DNA of 64,000 bases from Amycolatopsis bartoniae (GCF_014191255.1 NZ_JACHWH010000001.1:2108001-2172000), one strand, 5' to 3'; positions 30,004-39,210 are shown, counted from the first letter of the stretch. The notes: generated by a model not told the origin, from the letters alone. Translations and numbers: made by a program.

Positions 30004-31593
30004 ATGGCCGAGCAGACAGTCCGTGACGTCGTCCGGAACCTCATGCGGGAGTGGGAGATCACCACGGTCTTCGGCAACCCGGGCACCACCGAGGTGCCGT
30101 TCCTTGCCGACTGGCCCGACGACTTCCGCTACGTGCTGGGGCTGCACGAGACAGCGGTGCTCGCGATGGCCGACGCCTACGCGCAGTTCACCGAGCGGCC
30201 CGCGATCGTCAGCCTGCACTCGGCCGGCGGGCTCGGGCACGCGCTGGGCAGCCTGGTCACCGCGTACCAGAACCGCGCGCCGCTCATCGTCATCGCGGGC
30301 CAGCAGGAGCGGTCGATGCTGCCGTACGACCCGTTCCTGAGCGCGGTCGACGCGGCCCAGTTCCCGAAGCCGTGGGTGAAGTGGAGCCTGGAACCCACCG
30401 AGGCCGCCGCCGTGCCCGCCGCGTTCGCGCGGGCCTACCAGGTGGCCACCCAGCCGCCGTACGGCCCGGTGTTCCTGTCCATCCCGGCCGACGACTGGCT
30501 GCAGCCCGCGGAACCGCTGCCCGCCATGCCGCGCGTGCGTGGCTACGGGCCGGACCCGGACGCGATCGCCGAGGTGGCCGCGGCGCTCAACGCCGCGAGC
30601 CGTCCCGCCCTCGTGCTCGGCGCCGCGGTCGACATCGACAACGCCGTGCCCGACGCGATCGCGCTCGCCGAGGCGACCCGTGCCGCGGTGTACACCGCCC
30701 CGTTCGCCGCGCGCAGCCCGTTCCCCGAGGACCACCCGCAGTTCGCCGGCCACCTCAAGCCCGCCAAGCGGAAGGTGCACGAGGCGCTGGCCGCGTACGA
30801 CCTGGTCGTGGTGATCGGCGCGCCCGCGTTCACCTACCACGTGCCGAGTAAAGGCGAGATGCCCGCGCTGCCGCCGTTGTTCCTGCTGAACGACGACCCG
30901 CAGGTGCTCGCCCGCACGCCGCACGCCACGGCGGTCATGGCGACGCCCAGGGCGGCCATCAGGTCCCTCACGGCGCGGGTCGAGACTCCTGAGACGCGCG
31001 AGGCGCCCGCGCCGCGGCAGCGGCGCGCCAAGCCCGCGGAACCGGCGGCCGGTGAGCTGATGACCGCCGCGTACGTCTACGACGCGCTGACCGGCATCCT
31101 GCCGTCCGGGGTGCTCGTGGTCGAGGAGGCGCCGAGCCTGCGCCCGGACATCCAGGAGCACCTGCCGATCACCGCGCGCGGCGGCGGTTTCCTCACCATG
31201 GCCAGCGGCGTGCTCGGCTACGGCCTGCCCGCCGCGGTCGGCGCCAAGATGGCGCAGCCCGGCAGGCCCGTGGTCGCGGTGCTCGGTGACGGCTCCAGCA
31301 TGTACGGCATCCAGGCACTGTGGACGGCCGCGCAGGAGCACGTCGCCGCGGTGTTCGTCATCCTCGACAACCGCGAGTACGGCGCCGTGCGGGAGCACGC
31401 CGAAAGCAGCGTCGGCGGCAAGGTGCCCGGGCAGGACCTCGGCGGCCTCGACTTCTGCGGTCTCGCGCGCAGCATGGGCTGCGACGCGGTGCTGGTCGAG
31501 CGCCCGGACGAGCTCGAACCCGCCGTCACCGGCGCGCTCGCGTCAGGCGCGCCGACGCTGGTGCACGTGCGCATCCAATCCGGCGCGCAGTAG
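30004..31593 (+). CDS. Benzoylformate decarboxylase-like ThDP enzyme
   Basis: 529 residues, three ThDP-enzyme domains. The catalytic Glu49 lies in GLHETAVLAMADAY, His72 in SLHSAGG matches BFD His70, a His in FTYH matches His281, and the cofactor motif GDGSSMYGIQALWTAAQEHVAAVFVILDN closes. The position of BFD Ser26 is Thr28 (GNPGTTEVPF), so substrate preference may differ. It should decarboxylate an aromatic or branched 2-oxo acid to an aldehyde. It is co-transcribed with the ABC ATPase, so the importer may bring the substrate or a thiamine precursor (inference). Confidence 0.87.
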   Translation: MAEQTVRDVVRNLMREWEITTVFGNPGTTEVPFLADWPDDFRYVLGLHETAVLAMADAYAQFTERPAIVSLHSAGGLGHALGSLVTAYQNRAPLIVIAGQQERSMLPYDPFLSAVDAAQFPKPWVKWSLEPTEAAAVPAAFARAYQVATQPPYGPVFLSIPADDWLQPAEPLPAMPRVRGYGPDPDAIAEVAAALNAASRPALVLGAAVDIDNAVPDAIALAEATRAAVYTAPFAARSPFPEDHPQFAGHLKPAKRKVHEALAAYDLVVVIGAPAFTYHVPSKGEMPALPPLFLLNDDPQVLARTPHATAVMATPRAAIRSLTARVETPETREAPAPRQRRAKPAEPAAGELMTAAYVYDALTGILPSGVLVVEEAPSLRPDIQEHLPITARGGGFLTMASGVLGYGLPAAVGAKMAQPGRPVVAVLGDGSSMYGIQALWTAAQEHVAAVFVILDNREYGAVREHAESSVGGKVPGQDLGGLDFCGLARSMGCDAVLVERPDELEPAVTGALASGAPTLVHVRIQSGAQ

Positions 31594-31611
31594 GCACAGA
31601 TATATAAGGAG

Positions 31612-31647
31612 AAGGCCGGCGGCCCCCAGCGCGGGGTCACCGGCCTT
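31612..31647. terminator. Bidirectional terminator between convergent transport units
   Basis: AAGGCCGG/CCGGCCTT stem (31612-31619 and 31640-31647) with an inner CCCC/GGGG pairing and a T-run on one side and A-rich bases on the other. It separates the ThDP enzyme gene from the permease gene. Confidence 0.8.
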
Positions 31648-31650
31648 TTC

Positions 31651-32427
31651 TCACGCTCCTTCCGGCTGGAACCCCGGGTGCCAGGCCAGCGCCCGCCGCT
31701 CCAGAGTGGACAGCAGCAGGTTCGCCACGTAACCGAGGACGCTCACCAGCACGATCCACGCCCACATCACGGGCAGCACGAAGTTGCCCTGCGACGTGAT
31801 CAGCTGGTAGCCGATGCCGTTGGTGCTGCCACCCATCAGCTCGGACACGACCATCAGGATGATCGACAGCGACAGCGCCAGCCGCAGCCCGGCGAACACC
31901 TTGGGCAACGCCGTCGGCAGCACCACGCCGAAGACCCAGTTCCGCCGCGAGATGTTGAACGCCCGCGCCGTCTCCGTCTTCACCTCGTCCACGGCCCGCG
32001 CGCCGTCGATCGTGTTCAGCAGGATCGGCCAGACCGCGCCGAAGATCACGGTGATGATCTCCATCTTGGGCCCGATCCCGAACGCGACCAGGAAGACCGG
32101 CACCAGCAGCGTGGCGGGCACCGACCGGGCGAAGAAGAACACCGGCGACACGTAGTCCGTGGCCTTCTCCGAACGGCCGAGCGCTATCCCGACGGGGATC
32201 CCGACGGCGACCGCGATCGCGAAGCCGGCGAGCAGCCTGCCGAGGCTGGGCAGGATGTCGTCGGTGAACGAACCGGAGAACCAGGTGTCCCCCGCCGCGG
32301 ACACGATGTCCGACGGCGGGGGGAAGTACGGGTTGCCGGCCGCGCTCGCGATGAGCTGCCACACCGCGACGAACGCCAGGAACACGACCCAGCGCCTGCC
32401 GAAGTCGAACCACCGCCTGCGCTTCAC
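31651..32427 (-). CDS. ABC transporter permease (SsuC/TauC type), second permease
   Basis: 258 residues with six membrane segments. The start WVVFLAFVAVWQLIASAAGNPYFPPPSDI is typical of this family, and the EAA-type loop reads ARAFNISRRNWVFGVVLPTALPKVFAGLRLALSLS. The GTG at 32427 overlaps the stop of the preceding permease (GTGA). It forms a heterodimeric channel with that permease. Confidence 0.9.
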   Translation of the reverse strand: MKRRRWFDFGRRWVVFLAFVAVWQLIASAAGNPYFPPPSDIVSAAGDTWFSGSFTDDILPSLGRLLAGFAIAVAVGIPVGIALGRSEKATDYVSPVFFFARSVPATLLVPVFLVAFGIGPKMEIITVIFGAVWPILLNTIDGARAVDEVKTETARAFNISRRNWVFGVVLPTALPKVFAGLRLALSLSIILMVVSELMGGSTNGIGYQLITSQGNFVLPVMWAWIVLVSVLGYVANLLLSTLERRALAWHPGFQPEGA

Positions 32428-33188
32428 ACCGCACCTCCCGCCTCGGCCCAGCCGATCCAGCGCCGCTGACCGCTCAGCAGCGCCTGGTTGACCAGGTAGC
32501 CGACCAGCCCGAGGAACACGACGCCCGCCAGGACCATGTCCATCCGGCCCGCGTTGGTGCCCCAGAGGTAGACGAACTGCCCGACGCCGACCGTGCCGCC
32601 CGCGAGGTACTCGGTGCTGACCAGCACCACCAGCGAGATCGACGCCGAAAGGCGCACGCCGGTCAGCGTGAACGGCGCGATGCTGGGCAGCAGCACGGCG
32701 AACAGCCTGCGGACCGGCGGGGTCCGCAGCGCCCTCGTGGTCTCCAGCAGCTGCCGGTCGATCTCGCCCATGGCGTAGATCGTGTTGAACAGCACCGGCC
32801 ACACCGACGCGAACGCGGCCAGCGCGATCTTCGTCTGCGCACCGCTGCCGAGCAGCATGATCACCAGCGGGATCAACGCGACCGCGGGCAGCGGCCGCAG
32901 GAACTCCACCACCGGGCTGAGACTCAGCCGCAGCCACCGGATGCTGCCGAGCAGCACGCCCAGCGGCACCGCGATCACCACGGCGATCCCCAGCGCGATG
33001 AACCACGACAACACGGTGGAGACCGCGTCGGGAAGGAAGCGGGCGTCGGTGAACAACCCGAAGAAACGGGCCAGCACGGTCGACGGCGGTGGGACCACGT
33101 CCGCCGGCAGCAGGCCGATCCGGACGATCACCTCCCACAGCACGAGGAAACCGACCAGGCCGACCAGCCTGCGCAACGCGGTCCGCAC
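32424..33188 (-). CDS. ABC transporter permease (SsuC/TauC type), first permease
   Basis: 254 residues, six membrane segments, start VGLVGFLVLWEVIVRIGLLPADVVPPPSTV, EAA loop TRALRTPPVRRLFAVLLPSIAPFTLTGVRLSASIS. GTG start at 33188, 15 bases after the binding-protein gene. The ATPase for this pair is most likely the gene at 29212. Confidence 0.9.
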   Translation of the reverse strand: MRTALRRLVGLVGFLVLWEVIVRIGLLPADVVPPPSTVLARFFGLFTDARFLPDAVSTVLSWFIALGIAVVIAVPLGVLLGSIRWLRLSLSPVVEFLRPLPAVALIPLVIMLLGSGAQTKIALAAFASVWPVLFNTIYAMGEIDRQLLETTRALRTPPVRRLFAVLLPSIAPFTLTGVRLSASISLVVLVSTEYLAGGTVGVGQFVYLWGTNAGRMDMVLAGVVFLGLVGYLVNQALLSGQRRWIGWAEAGGAV

Positions 33189-33203
33189 GTTCGTCCTCTC
33201 TGC

Positions 33204-34232
33204 TCAGACCTGCGGGGTGGGCACCATCAGGGTGCTCGCGTCCAGCTGCGCCGTCAGCCCACCGTAGTTCTGCATGAGCGTCACGACCCGCTGCAGCTGG
33301 CTCGCGCTCACCGAGGTCGGGAAGGTGTCGATGTTCAGCAGCGACGCGGTGTCCTTGTCGACGCCGGTCAGGTCGGGCAGCACCTCCAGCAGCTTCGACC
33401 GGTCCGCCGCGGCGGTCTGCGCGGGCACCATGGCCTTCTGGAACGCGGCCACGGTCTTCGGGTTCTTCTGGATGAACGAATCGAGCGCGACGAAGCCGGC
33501 GGAGGTGATGTTGGCGGTCGAACCGGTGACGATCTTCAGCACCGGCTGCACGCCGTGCTGCCGCTCGGCCTGCGTGATGTAGGGCTCGAGCTCGACACCC
33601 GCGTCGATCTGGCCGCTGGCCAGTGCCGCCGGGATGTCCGGGAACTTCACCGTCTGGAACTTGACCTGGTTCGGGTCGACGTCGTGGTCCTTCAGCGTCG
33701 CGCGCAGCAGCACCTCGGCGATCGAGCCGGACTGGTGGATCGAGACCTTCTTGCCGATCAGGTCCTTGGGCTCCTTGATGCCGGTCTCCGGCTTCGCGAT
33801 CACCACCAGGCTGTTCTCACCCAGCTGGTCGACGTCGACCACGACCTTCGCCTGCAGCGTCTTCTGCGCGATGGCCTGGTAGAAGGAGACGTAGTTGGTG
33901 ACGGCGAAGTCCAGTTCCCCGTTGAGCAGCGCCGGGTAGGCGGCGGGACCGGAGGCGAACATCTTGGCCGTCACCTCGAGGCCCTGCTGCTTGAAGTAGC
34001 CGTACTTCTCGGCCAGCTTCTCGGAGACACCCTGCTGGCCGGTGAGGATGCCGACGGTCAGCTTGGTCTTCTCCAGCCCACCGGAGTTGCTCCCCGAGGA
34101 CGAGTCGCTGGATCCGCTCGATCCGTTCAGCGCGCTGCAGCCCGCGGAGGCGGCCAGCGGCGCGGCGACGGTGGCGCCGAGAGCGAACCGGAGGAACCGG
34201 CGGCGAGTGGCGTTACTCACGTTCAAAGTCAT
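33204..34232 (-). CDS. NMT1/THI5-like substrate-binding lipoprotein of ABC importer
   Basis: 342 residues. Twin-arginine motif (TRRRFLRFALG) followed by a lipobox ASAGC, so it is a Tat-exported lipoprotein. A Ser/Gly linker leads to a periplasmic-binding type II fold: TVGILTGQQGVSEKLAEKYGYFKQQGLEV, DFAVTNYVSFYQAI, GKKVSIHQSGSIAEVLL. This group binds nitrate, alkylsulfonates, aromatic acids or pyrimidine precursors of thiamine. A paralogue is encoded at 37572-38537. Confidence 0.9.
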   Translation of the reverse strand: MTLNVSNATRRRFLRFALGATVAAPLAASAGCSALNGSSGSSDSSSGSNSGGLEKTKLTVGILTGQQGVSEKLAEKYGYFKQQGLEVTAKMFASGPAAYPALLNGELDFAVTNYVSFYQAIAQKTLQAKVVVDVDQLGENSLVVIAKPETGIKEPKDLIGKKVSIHQSGSIAEVLLRATLKDHDVDPNQVKFQTVKFPDIPAALASGQIDAGVELEPYITQAERQHGVQPVLKIVTGSTANITSAGFVALDSFIQKNPKTVAAFQKAMVPAQTAAADRSKLLEVLPDLTGVDKDTASLLNIDTFPTSVSASQLQRVVTLMQNYGGLTAQLDASTLMVPTPQV

Positions 34233-34905
34233 TTACGACGCTCCTGACGCGGCGTATCGATAAGCGAGATTTTGACTACCGCCCGTGATTTGGGCGGCAG
34301 CCATCCTTCAAACCAATGGGTGATACCCCCGACGAGATCGAACCCGCGCGCAACCTATCGCAAGAATGGTTACTGCAACAGTGCGGTTTGATCATGATCC
34401 GGTATACCGGAGAGGTACGGGTGAGTAAGTTCCGGGAAGCGACCGAAGTCCGTTGCCATCGGACAGCTGTCCGTTCACGTGCTGCTCACCGCGACGAGTC
34501 GTCGTGAGGTCCAGACCACACCGGTCGCCACGGCGTCATCTTCGCCGCCTGATCGTTCGGAGGCAAAAGCACTCACCCAAATGGGGGGCTACCTTCGACC
34601 CAAATTCGGCGAACGGCCCGGAATCGGTACGGCGTTCGGCCTATTAGCCGTTGTGCAGATCACACTCGCCCTCCACCCACACATCCGGCGAGCACGTATT
34701 TGCAAAAGGCAAAAAGGCGACTAACGCTGCGGAAATGGTCTCACAGCCCCACCGGTGACGCTTCTCGGAAGTGACAGTATCTGAGGCACTGTCACACCGG
34801 GGCGGGAAGCCTGTGAATCGGAATCGTGACCGGCGCTGTGACCGGACGACCGCCACTGCGCCGGGCTGCCGCCCGGCGCACGGAGAGCACCGGTCGGCGC
34901 AGCCG
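34233..34905. other. 673-base intergenic region, AT-richer, with short palindromes
   Basis: No ORF here has convincing coding character. The region includes the promoter of the importer operon near 34250, the palindrome at 34398-34411 and an 8-bp hairpin GTGACAGT/ACTGTCAC at 34771-34795. Stretches such as 34560-34720 are notably lower in GC than the genes. Confidence 0.6.
34398..34411. promoter_or_regulatory. Perfect 14-bp palindrome (possible operator)
   Basis: TCCGGTATACCGGA lies about 165 bases upstream of the binding-protein start in an otherwise featureless region. It could be a dimeric regulator site; no regulator gene adjoins it. Confidence 0.35.
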
Positions 34906-37374
34906 CTACTCGGCCGGCTCGTCCTCGCCGTGCCGGACGCTCGCGCGGGCTTCACGGGCCCGGTTGAAGCCGTCCTGCAGACGCGCCATCCGGCCCCGCA
35001 CCGCCTCCGGGTCGAGGCGCAGCGTCGGCGGGTCGACGTCGGGCCGGGCGTGCCGCGCGCCGTTCAACCGCTCCGCGATCGGGCCGCCGGACTCCTCCTC
35101 CGGCCACTCGGGCTCGCCTGCCGGGGCGACCGGCGGGTGCTCCCCCGTGTAGAACCACTGCGAGAGCACCGCCTGATAGGCGGGCAACCGCTCGGTCGGC
35201 TCGTCGTCCTCCAGGTAGTAGCGCTCGCGCTGGTCGTCGTCCTCCGACGGCCAGTCCGGACCGCCCTGCTCGCCCTCCACGGGCACGCGCGGCGCGGGCT
35301 CGGGGATCGCCGGCAACGCCAGCAACTCCTCCACCGGCTCGGGTTCGGCCACCGGCTCCGGCGCCTCCACGGCGGCCCGCGGCGCGAGCGGCCGCGGCTG
35401 CGCCACCACGAGCGCCGCGGGCACCACGACCGTCGCCACCAGGCCACCGCCGTCGGCCGAGCGCAGGCGCACCCGGATGTCGTGGCGCGCCGCCAGCGAG
35501 GCGACCACGTACAGCCCCATCCGCCGCGACACCTCGACGTCCACGTCCGGCGGGTTCGCCAGCCGCGCGTTGGCGCGCTGGATCTCCGGCTCCGGCATGC
35601 CCGCGCCGGAGTCGGTTATGTGCACCTGCCACGCCCCGTCGTCGCCGACCTCGCTCACCACGGTGACCGTCGTGTCCGGCGGCGAGTACAGCGTCGCGTT
35701 CTCCAGCAGCTCCGAGATCACGTGCACCAGGTCGCTGCACGCCTCGCCGCGCACGGCGAGGTCCGGCGCCGCCGTCAGCTCGATGCGCTGGTAGTGCTCC
35801 ACTTCGGACAGTGCGGCGCCGATGATCTCCTCCGCCATCACCGGCTCGGTGCGGTCGTCGCCGAGGTCGTGCCCGGACAGCACCAGCAGGTTCTCGCTGT
35901 TGCGGCGCATCCGGGTGGCGAGGTGGTCCAGTTCGAACAGCCCCCCGAGGGTCTCCGGGTCCTGCTCGTGGGCCTCCATCCGGTCGAGCACGGCGAGCTG
36001 CCGCTCGACGAGGTCCTGCGAGCGCCGCGAGAGGTTGACGAACATCGCGTTCACGTTCTCCCGCAGCAGCGCCTGCTCACCGGCGAGCCGCACCGCCTCG
36101 CCGTGCACCGCGTCGAACGCGCGCGCCACCTGGCCGAGCTCCTCGCGGCTGAACACCGGCACCGGGTCGACGCCGCGGCGGCGCACCGCGCCCTCCGGAT
36201 GCGGGTCGGCGAGGATGTTCTCCACCGCCTCGGGCAGCCGGTGCTCGGCGACCTCCAGCGCGGTGCGGCGCAGCGCGCGCAGCGGTCGCAGCAGCGAGCG
36301 GGCGATGACCACCGCGAGCACCACGCACAGCAGCAGCACGCCCAGCACGACACCGGCGTTGGTGATCGCGGAGCGGCGGGCGTCCGCGGCCAGCGAGTCG
36401 ATCTTGGACTGCGTCTCGGCCTGTAGCGCCTGCTGTACCTGGTAGGCGAGGTTGATCGTGTAGGTGGCCGAGGTGTCCCACTGCTGCGGGTCGAGCCCGG
36501 ACAGGTTCTGCCCGGCCTCGGCGCGGGTGATGGCGGACTCGACCATGTCGTTGCCGGTGTCGACGATCAGTCCGATCACCGTGTCGTCGTACATGCGCTG
36601 CTCGGCCGGGTCGGCGAACTTCCGGAAGTCGCTGCGGGCCGCGTTCAGCTCCGCGTCCGCCCCGAGCAGGGCCCGCAGTTCGTCGGTGGACAGCCGGTTC
36701 TCCTGCAGCGCCTCCGCGAGCAGCGCGCGCTTGACCGACATCTGGTCCTTGACCCGGGCCAGTGCGCTGGCCGCGAGCCGCAGCCGTGACAGTTCCGGAT
36801 CGCTGATGTCGGCCACTGCCTGGTCGGACAGGTCGAGGATGCCGGAGACCAGCTCGCTGTAGGAGCGGAGCGTGGCGTCGGCGGGCAGGTTCGAGTGCTC
36901 GGTGGCGAACCGCAGCCCGGTGAGCACGTTCAGCCGCGCGATCGTGGCCTGCAGCTCGGTGGCGCCCGAGTCGGAGAGCTTGTCCCGGTCGGCGTCGAAC
37001 TGCTTGCTGACCGTGCCCACCGCGGTGTCCACCTTCGCGCGCTGGTCCCGCAGGTCGGTCAGGTCGCCCCGGCGGCCGGTGGCGACGAACCGGACGCTCA
37101 GGTCCCGCTCGCGCTGCAGCTGGTGGACGACGTCGTTGAGGCCGGAGTCGACGCGCCCGTGCGCGGACAGCTCCGCGAGCTCCTCGGCGTGCACCAGATC
37201 CTGGCGAACGTTCAGCCCGACCAGCGCCAGCACGGTGATCGCCGGGATGGTGAGCACGGCGATCAGCTTCGTGCGCAGCTTCCAGTTGCGCAGCCGCCAC
37301 CGGCCGCCGGCCCGGATCTCCGGCCGCCGCTCCGGCGCGCCGCCGCTACCGGGGCGCTTGCGCGGACGGGCCAT
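34906..37374 (-). CDS. Orphan CvnA-like sensor with nitrate/nitrite-sensing domain
   Basis: 822 residues. Same layout as the sensor of the conservon at 22-29 kb: membrane segment 1 (LIAVLTIPAITVLALVGL) near residues 37-55, NIT-type helical domain, membrane segment 2 (AGVVLGVLLLCVVLAVVIA), [45 protein letters not shown] (N box) and DSGAGM. The tail contains PTERLPAYQAVLSQWF and RGRMARLQDGFNRAREAR, matching the paralogue's tail. No roadblock, DUF742 or GTPase genes follow, so it either works with the nearby conservon proteins or has another partner. It is divergent from the binding lipoprotein gene at 37572. Confidence 0.88.
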   Translation of the reverse strand: MARPRKRPGSGGAPERRPEIRAGGRWRLRNWKLRTKLIAVLTIPAITVLALVGLNVRQDLVHAEELAELSAHGRVDSGLNDVVHQLQRERDLSVRFVATGRRGDLTDLRDQRAKVDTAVGTVSKQFDADRDKLSDSGATELQATIARLNVLTGLRFATEHSNLPADATLRSYSELVSGILDLSDQAVADISDPELSRLRLAASALARVKDQMSVKRALLAEALQENRLSTDELRALLGADAELNAARSDFRKFADPAEQRMYDDTVIGLIVDTGNDMVESAITRAEAGQNLSGLDPQQWDTSATYTINLAYQVQQALQAETQSKIDSLAADARRSAITNAGVVLGVLLLCVVLAVVIARSLLRPLRALRRTALEVAEHRLPEAVENILADPHPEGAVRRRGVDPVPVFSREELGQVARAFDAVHGEAVRLAGEQALLRENVNAMFVNLSRRSQDLVERQLAVLDRMEAHEQDPETLGGLFELDHLATRMRRNSENLLVLSGHDLGDDRTEPVMAEEIIGAALSEVEHYQRIELTAAPDLAVRGEACSDLVHVISELLENATLYSPPDTTVTVVSEVGDDGAWQVHITDSGAGMPEPEIQRANARLANPPDVDVEVSRRMGLYVVASLAARHDIRVRLRSADGGGLVATVVVPAALVVAQPRPLAPRAAVEAPEPVAEPEPVEELLALPAIPEPAPRVPVEGEQGGPDWPSEDDDQRERYYLEDDEPTERLPAYQAVLSQWFYTGEHPPVAPAGEPEWPEEESGGPIAERLNGARHARPDVDPPTLRLDPEAVRGRMARLQDGFNRAREARASVRHGEDEPAE

Positions 37375-37571
37375 CGACTTCCTTCGTTAGCTGCCTGGTC
37401 GAATACACACCGTTACCGGCACTGGGCCGCTAACCTACTAGAGAGGAACTGGTTCGGAGGACGAACTCAGCGGCTCTCTACTGTCGGTGCGATCCGTCGG
37501 CGATGGTATTGGGCCTGCATCCTAAGCTCCACTCCCGACCGAAAAATTCCTTCGCCCGGCAGGGGGGTCGA

Positions 37572-38537
37572 ATGCGGGGAGTAGCGATCTTGCTGGTCGC
37601 CGTCCTCGGGCTGCTCGCCGGGTGTGACGGAACCGGAGGTGGCGGCCAGGCGGCGCAGGGCGCCGGGCTGGAGCGCTCGGAACTGCGCGTGGCCGTGGGC
37701 AACCCCATCGACACGGCGCCGCTGCGCATGGCCGTCGCGGACGGCTCCTTCACCCGCGCCGGGCTGCACGTGGACCTCGTCGAGGAGACCGACCAGCTGG
37801 CCGGCATCACCGAACTGATGTCCGGAAAGGTCGATGTGGCGTTCGCCACGGACGTCGCCCTGTTCACCGCCGCCGCGCACGGCACCCCCCTCCAGCTCCA
37901 GGGTGAGGCGTACACCTCCGCGCCCTACACGATGGCGCTGGTGACGCTGCCCGGCTCGACCTACACCGACCTGGCGAGCCGGAAGTCCCCGAAGATCGCC
38001 GTCAACCAGGACAACGACCTGGGCGCGCTGGCGGCACGCTCGATGTTCGCGACGGCGGGCGGCGACCCGGCGAAGATCAAGTTCGTCCAGCGGTCCTATG
38101 CGGACATGCCGGCCGCACTGCGGGACGGCTCGGCCGACGCGGCGCTGATGATCGAGCCGTACCTCACGAAGGCCCAGCAGGACCTGGGCGCGCGTGTGCT
38201 GGCGGACTCGTCACGGGGCGCGACGAAGGACTTCCCCGTCTCGGCCTACGCGGCCGCGGGCCTCTTCGCCCAGGCGAACGTCCACACGCTCGCCGCGTTC
38301 CGGCGAGTGCTGGCCGACGCGCAACAGCGCGCGGCGGACCAGTCCGTGGTGCGCGAGGCGCTGCCCCGGCTCGCCGGGATCGACGACACGACGGCCGCAC
38401 TCATCTCGCTCGGGCAGTACCCGACGTCGCTGAGCGGCGTCCGGCTGCAGCGCGTGGCCGACCTGATGCACAGCAGCGGCATGCTGGCCGACCGGCTGGA
38501 CGTGCCTTCGCTGCTGCCGCCGGACGACAGCCGGTAG
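37572..38537 (+). CDS. NMT1/THI5-like binding lipoprotein, stand-alone
   Basis: 321 residues. Lipoprotein signal with lipobox LLAGC, then a Gly-rich linker and the binding fold (LRVAVGNPIDTAPLRMAVADGSFTRAGLHVDLVEE, VDVAFATDVALFTAA). Its C-terminus (YPTSLSGVRLQRVADLM) matches the other binding protein (FPTSVSASQLQRVVTLM), so they are paralogues. ATG 37572 has a GGGGGG site upstream; I rejected the longer frame because it would bury the signal peptide. No permease or ATPase follows, so it may share the nearby importer or present ligand to the divergent sensor (inference). Confidence 0.85.
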   Translation: MRGVAILLVAVLGLLAGCDGTGGGGQAAQGAGLERSELRVAVGNPIDTAPLRMAVADGSFTRAGLHVDLVEETDQLAGITELMSGKVDVAFATDVALFTAAAHGTPLQLQGEAYTSAPYTMALVTLPGSTYTDLASRKSPKIAVNQDNDLGALAARSMFATAGGDPAKIKFVQRSYADMPAALRDGSADAALMIEPYLTKAQQDLGARVLADSSRGATKDFPVSAYAAAGLFAQANVHTLAAFRRVLADAQQRAADQSVVREALPRLAGIDDTTAALISLGQYPTSLSGVRLQRVADLMHSSGMLADRLDVPSLLPPDDSR

Positions 38538-39164
38538 CTACCGCATGCCGGCGCTGCCCAGCCCGTCCACCAGCAGCCCGAACGCCTGCTCGGCGGCCTC
38601 GACCGCGGCCGGATAGGCGTCGTCCGCGCTCGTGCCGCCGGCGATCCGGGCGTTGTTGCCCAGCGCGAGCCACCAGCGCACGTTCGTGAGCTGATCGGCC
38701 GCGAGCGACGCGACGAGCGGCGAGACGGCGGCCTTCTCCAGCAGTGCGTCCGCCAGCGCCCGGTTGCCCGCGCGGTGGAACTCGATCATGCGGTTCATCA
38801 ACGCGGGCGTGTCCTGGATCAGGCGGTAGAGCGCGAGCACCGCGGGCAGCTCGCAGAGGCCGGTGATCGGGTCGCGTTCACGCAACCGTTCCAGGAAGTG
38901 CGCCCGCAGCGCGCTCACCGGCGGCTCGGGCCGCTCCCGCACCACTCGCGCGGCCTCGGTCTCGTGGTCGGCGAGGCGCTGGATGACCAGGTCCTCCTTC
39001 GCCGGGAAGTACGCGAACAGCGTGCGCCGCGACACTTCCGCCGCCTCGGCGACCTGCGTGATCGAGACCTGGTCGAACCCGTGCTCCAGGAACAGCGCGA
39101 TCGCCGCGTCCGAGATCGCTTTGCGCGTCCGCAGCTTCTTGCGCTCCCGAAGGTTCATGGACAC
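38538..39164 (-). CDS. TetR-family regulator of FAD monooxygenase
   Basis: 208 residues. Helix-turn-helix AIALFLEHGFDQVSITQVAEAAEVSRRTLFAYFPAKEDLV (about 20-60). The start is GTG 39164 or ATG 39158. It is divergent from the FAD monooxygenase gene with 59 bases between, which contain an inverted repeat and a direct repeat. Its stop abuts the stop of the binding lipoprotein gene. It most likely represses the monooxygenase and itself. Confidence 0.88.
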   Translation of the reverse strand: MSMNLRERKKLRTRKAISDAAIALFLEHGFDQVSITQVAEAAEVSRRTLFAYFPAKEDLVIQRLADHETEAARVVRERPEPPVSALRAHFLERLRERDPITGLCELPAVLALYRLIQDTPALMNRMIEFHRAGNRALADALLEKAAVSPLVASLAADQLTNVRWWLALGNNARIAGGTSADDAYPAAVEAAEQAFGLLVDGLGSAGMR

Positions 39165-39168
39165 AGGT

Positions 39169-39210
39169 TAGCACTCGGTGCTACTTTGCACTTAGTCTAC
39201 TTTTGCACTC
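39169..39210. promoter_or_regulatory. Operator region between tetR and FAD monooxygenase
   Basis: The inverted repeat TAGCACTCGGTGCTA (39169-39183) is followed by two direct repeats, CTACTTTGCACT (39181) and CTACTTTTGCACT (39198). The first repeat overlaps the tetR start region, fitting autoregulation. Confidence 0.55.

Noticed and set aside
34316..34507. 63-codon ORF in the 673-base gap
   Set aside because: No ribosome site of note, no motif, and atypical codon use; overlaps the 34398 palindrome.
34644..34955. 103-codon ORF overlapping the end of the orphan sensor gene
   Set aside because: Runs through AT-rich noncoding sequence and the opposite strand of the sensor.
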